DNA of 36,965 nucleotides, taken from contig CACEIC010000008.1 of the NCBI GenBank assembly GCA_902559605.1, forward strand, positions 1 to 36,965, read 5' to 3'. Below, in pieces: positions 34,600-36,965 of this stretch. This DNA comes from an uncultured Pelagibacteraceae bacterium (GTDB taxonomy: Bacteria > Pseudomonadota > Alphaproteobacteria > Pelagibacterales > Pelagibacteraceae). Both the position numbers and the translations under genes were made by a program. The notes beneath the pieces were generated by a model. That model saw nothing but the letters and a program-made list of their open reading frames with translations. It had not been told where the DNA came from and made no database searches. Positions within the stretch are counted from its first letter, which is position 1; each line of letters starts with the position of its first letter.

Positions 34600-35392
34600 A
34601 AAAATAATTTCAGTTATTAACCAAAAAGGAGGAGTTGGCAAGACAACCACTGTAATCAATTTAGCAGCTGGATTATCAATGAAAGGAAAAAAAGTTCTTG
34701 TAATAGATCTTGATCCTCAAGGCAATGCAACAACTGGTCTTGGATTGTCAAACAATACAACTTCAGAGTCCACAATCTATAATGTATTAAATGGAAAAAA
34801 GAAAATTTACGAAGTAATCCAATCAACAAGCTTTGAAAATCTCAATTTAATCACATCAAATGTTGACTTATCTGGTCTTGAGGTAGAAACAGCTGATGAT
34901 AGTCGAAGAGCATTTAAATTAAAGGACGAATTAAGCTTGATTTTAAATGATTCTAGAGCAGATTATGATTATATCCTAATAGACTGTCCTCCTTCACTCA
35001 GCCTTCTCACAATTATGGCATTAGTAGCTTCAGACGCTTTGGTTGTCCCTCTGCAGACTGAATTTTTTGCATTAGAAGGTCTTACCCAACTTATGAAAAC
35101 AATTCAGAGGATTAAATCTAAGTTAAACCCACACTTAGAAATTAGAGGCATCTTGTTAACCATGTTTGACAAAAGAAATAAGTTATCAGGACAGGTTGAA
35201 ATAGAGGCAAGAAACTATTTTAAAGAAAAAGTTTACACAACATCAGTTCCAAGAAATGTAAGATTATCCGAAGCACCATCCCATGGTATACCAGTGCTTC
35301 TATATGATAAGATTTGCCCAGGCAGTAAAGCATATTTCAAATTTACAGAAGAATTTTTAGACCAAGATAAACAGGTGGTTAGTGCTGCATGA
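34592..35392 (+). CDS. parA: Chromosome partitioning ATPase ParA (Soj)
   Basis: ParA forms DNA-bound dimers that move ParB-parS complexes to the cell poles. The 266-aa protein has the deviant Walker A QKGGVGKTTTVINLAAGL (10-27) with the signature first lysine. VLVIDLDPQGNATTGLG (Walker A') and YDYILIDCPPSLSLLTIMAL (Walker B region) follow. VPRNVRLSEAPSHGIPVLLYD is characteristic of chromosomal ParA. It lacks the N-terminal HTH of plasmid types. It overlaps parB by 4 bp. Confidence 0.97.
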   Translation: MYKKIISVINQKGGVGKTTTVINLAAGLSMKGKKVLVIDLDPQGNATTGLGLSNNTTSESTIYNVLNGKKKIYEVIQSTSFENLNLITSNVDLSGLEVETADDSRRAFKLKDELSLILNDSRADYDYILIDCPPSLSLLTIMALVASDALVVPLQTEFFALEGLTQLMKTIQRIKSKLNPHLEIRGILLTMFDKRNKLSGQVEIEARNYFKEKVYTTSVPRNVRLSEAPSHGIPVLLYDKICPGSKAYFKFTEEFLDQDKQVVSAA

Positions 35393-36240
35393 TAAATCCT
35401 TTTAAAAGCAAGAAAGGACTGGGAAGAGGTTTGTCATCACTAATTGGAGATAGTGATATAAAAACTTCTAGTAATAAAATTAGTATTAGTTCAATAGTTC
35501 CAAATAAAAATCAACCTAGGAAAAATTTTGAAAAAGAACCTCTTGACGAACTAAAAAATTCGATCATTGAAAAAGGAATAATTCAACCTTTGATAGTTCG
35601 AAAATCTGATGATCAGGATAACAAATTTGAACTCATTGCTGGTGAAAGGCGATGGAAAGCTGCTCAATTAGCGGGACTTCATGACGTTCCAGCTGTAATA
35701 ATTGAGGCTGATAATTTAAAATCATTAGAACTTGCAATAATAGAAAATGTCCAAAGAAAAGATTTGAATGCCATAGAGGAAGCTGAGAGTTATAGAAATT
35801 TAATTGAAAATTTCGGTTATGACCAAGAACAAGTATCACAATTTATAGGAAAAAGCAGATCTCATATTTCAAATTCTTTGAGATTATTAAGTTTGCCAGA
35901 AAAATTAATTGATATGATCAGATATGGAAAAATTTCACAGGGTCATGCAAAAATTTTGATTGGTCTTGAAAATGCAATATTTTTAGCAGAGAAAATAATA
36001 AAAAAAAAATTATCAGTTAGACAGAGTGAAAGTTTAGTAAGACTTTTAAAAAAAGGAACAAAAACAAAAAAAATTTCAAAGGATCCAAATGTTACTGCAA
36101 CAGAAAATGAACTCATGGACAAAATAGGTATGCGAGTTTCCTTGAATACAAAAAAAAATAACTCAGGAACTCTTATTTTTGAATATAAGGGAAGCGATCA
36201 ATTAGATAGACTTATATCTGTTATTAAAGATAATTATTAA
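35389..36240 (+). CDS. parB: Chromosome partitioning protein ParB (Spo0J)
   Basis: ParB is the parS-binding CTPase clamp. The 283-aa protein starts with KKGLGRGLSSLIGD, the ParA-activating segment. The CTP-binding N domain has NQPRKNFEKEPLDELKNSI, GIIQPLIVR and GERRWKAAQLAG, then NVQRKDLNAIEEAESY. The HTH (EQVSQFIGKSRSHISNSLRL, about 145-165) contacts parS, and a C-terminal dimer domain ends the protein. Two candidate parS sites lie 1.4-1.7 kb upstream. It converges on holA with a 4-bp overlap. Confidence 0.97.
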   Translation: MINPFKSKKGLGRGLSSLIGDSDIKTSSNKISISSIVPNKNQPRKNFEKEPLDELKNSIIEKGIIQPLIVRKSDDQDNKFELIAGERRWKAAQLAGLHDVPAVIIEADNLKSLELAIIENVQRKDLNAIEEAESYRNLIENFGYDQEQVSQFIGKSRSHISNSLRLLSLPEKLIDMIRYGKISQGHAKILIGLENAIFLAEKIIKKKLSVRQSESLVRLLKKGTKTKKISKDPNVTATENELMDKIGMRVSLNTKKNNSGTLIFEYKGSDQLDRLISVIKDNY

Positions 36241-36965
36241 TAATTTACTATGAAATTAGATACAATATTTAATGAGTTTTTAGAGTTAGTCTTAACCAGA
36301 GTTTCAATTTCGCTAATTTGATAAATTTTTCTTTTTAATTCATTAAAATCCCAGTTATTAGCTTGTTTTTTTACTCTTTCTTTATCTTTCCAAAAAACTG
36401 GTGGCCTAATATTTGTTATTACTTCATCAATATTTCTAACCTCATTATATTTTTCTATAATTGCTAGTAATCTTTTTGATTTAATCAGAATCATTCTTAA
36501 AATTAAAATACAATCTTCATCGGAATAGTTATTTTCGTTAAGGATTTTTGTTACGTGTTTTGTGTTTTTAATTAAATATTGGTCAACTAATTCATTAATA
36601 TCAATATTTTCTGACAAATTTGTTAGTTTTTTTACTATTTCATGTTGTAAATTTTTATCTGAAATAGAATAATTATAAATTTTTTCTAACTCCTTATGAA
36701 GAGAATCTCTACTTCCGTTTGCTCTCTCAATCAGTAAATTTATACTTTCCCTAGATATTTTGATTTCATTTTTTCTAATAAAATTATTTATTATTGGTAA
36801 TAAACTTTTTTGTATCATCTTCATAAAATGGCACAATAACTGTCTTGTTATTTTTTTCAAAAAAATTTCTTAATTTAGATTTTTTTTCAAGTGCACCAGA
36901 TTTACAAATAATCTTTACATCGCTAAAGTTTTTGTCTAAAACTTCTTCAATAATTTTTACCGATT
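36237..36965 (-). CDS. holA: DNA polymerase III delta subunit HolA, 5' truncated by window and frameshifted at an A6 tract
   Basis: HolA opens the beta clamp in the clamp loader. Two frames together give a delta-like protein. The upstream frame (36784-36963) encodes KIICKSGALEKKSKLRNFFE and VPFYEDDTKKF, then hits TAA. The downstream frame (36237 to about 36806) encodes KSLLPIINNFIRKNEIKISR, INLLIERANGSRDSLHKELE and a typical clamp-loader C-terminal domain. Removing one A from the A6 run (36806-36811, T6 on the plus strand) joins them as DDTKSLLPIINN, as expected for HolA. Starting translation at the ATG at 36860 would give 207 aa whose first 18 or so residues are out of frame and meaningless. 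The N-terminal part lies beyond the window. As holA is normally essential, a sequencing indel is as likely as a real shift. Confidence 0.78.

Noticed and set aside
36784..36815. Programmed -1 frameshift in holA at A AAA AAG, as in dnaX
   Set aside because: The heptamer is in the right phase, but a -1 shift leads to VYYQ and then a stop; the downstream frame needs the opposite (+1) change.
36237..36860. A 207-aa protein starting at the ATG at 36860 as the true holA product
   Set aside because: Its first residues (MKKITRQLLCHFMKM...) are an out-of-frame reading of the VPFYEDD region; HolA-like sequence continues upstream in another frame to the window edge.
1..36965. CRISPR arrays, insertion sequences, prophage or rRNA genes
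   Set aside because: I saw no regularly spaced repeats, transposase or phage proteins, and no rRNA-like sequence in reading through the window.

Overview
The window is a gene-dense, very AT-rich stretch of a streamlined alphaproteobacterial chromosome. Base composition, tiny intergenic gaps and gene content point to the SAR11 clade (Candidatus Pelagibacter or a close relative); this is inferred from protein motifs and gene order, not from a database search. All large genes are bacterial core or metabolic genes. I see no phage, insertion sequence, CRISPR array or obvious novel defence system.

Layout. 1-4.8 kb: the end of a heparinase II/III-like protein, purH, a pterin dehydratase, tRNA-Gly(GCC), an FkbM methyltransferase and a stand-alone Lon N-domain protein. 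4.8-9.5 kb: a divergent UbiH-type monooxygenase, ftsK-lolA, a GNAT acetyltransferase and a HIT protein. 9.5-12.9 kb: a type IV pilin-like gene facing away from a complete TRAP transporter (dctP-dctQ-dctM). 12.9-17.7 kb: a minus-strand chain hisB-hisH-(SHOCT-domain exported protein)-hisA-hisF-hisE-(48-aa membrane peptide)-(beta-1,4-galactosyltransferase-like gene) with gaps of 5 nt or less. 17.8-21.6 kb: hslVU with a heat-shock-type promoter, Smr and Tim44 proteins, fxsA and secB. 21.6-25.8 kb: a minus-strand cluster ppsR-maf-aroE-SDR-coaE-dnaQ.

25,753-26,034 is the largest non-coding gap and the best candidate for the replication origin. It lies between ppsR and hemE, as in many alphaproteobacteria, and carries DnaA-box-like 9-mers and an AT-rich flank. 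The rest, hemE-hemH-hemJ-rho-(sulfotransferase, opposite strand)-mnmE-mnmG-rsmG-parA-parB, is the classic origin-proximal block. A perfect parS palindrome lies inside rsmG and a near-perfect one inside mnmG. The window ends inside holA, which shows an apparent one-base frameshift at an A6 tract.

Functionally the right half unites origin, partition site, partition proteins and a haem/tRNA-modification/rho block. The left half holds biosynthesis (purine, histidine, shikimate, CoA), division (FtsK), envelope export (LolA, SecB) and uptake (TRAP). The most notable points are the origin/parS signals, the holA frameshift, two unexplained genes plus a eukaryote-like galactosyltransferase riding in the his operon, the degenerate UbiH, and the complete lack of terminator space at all eight convergent gene pairs.
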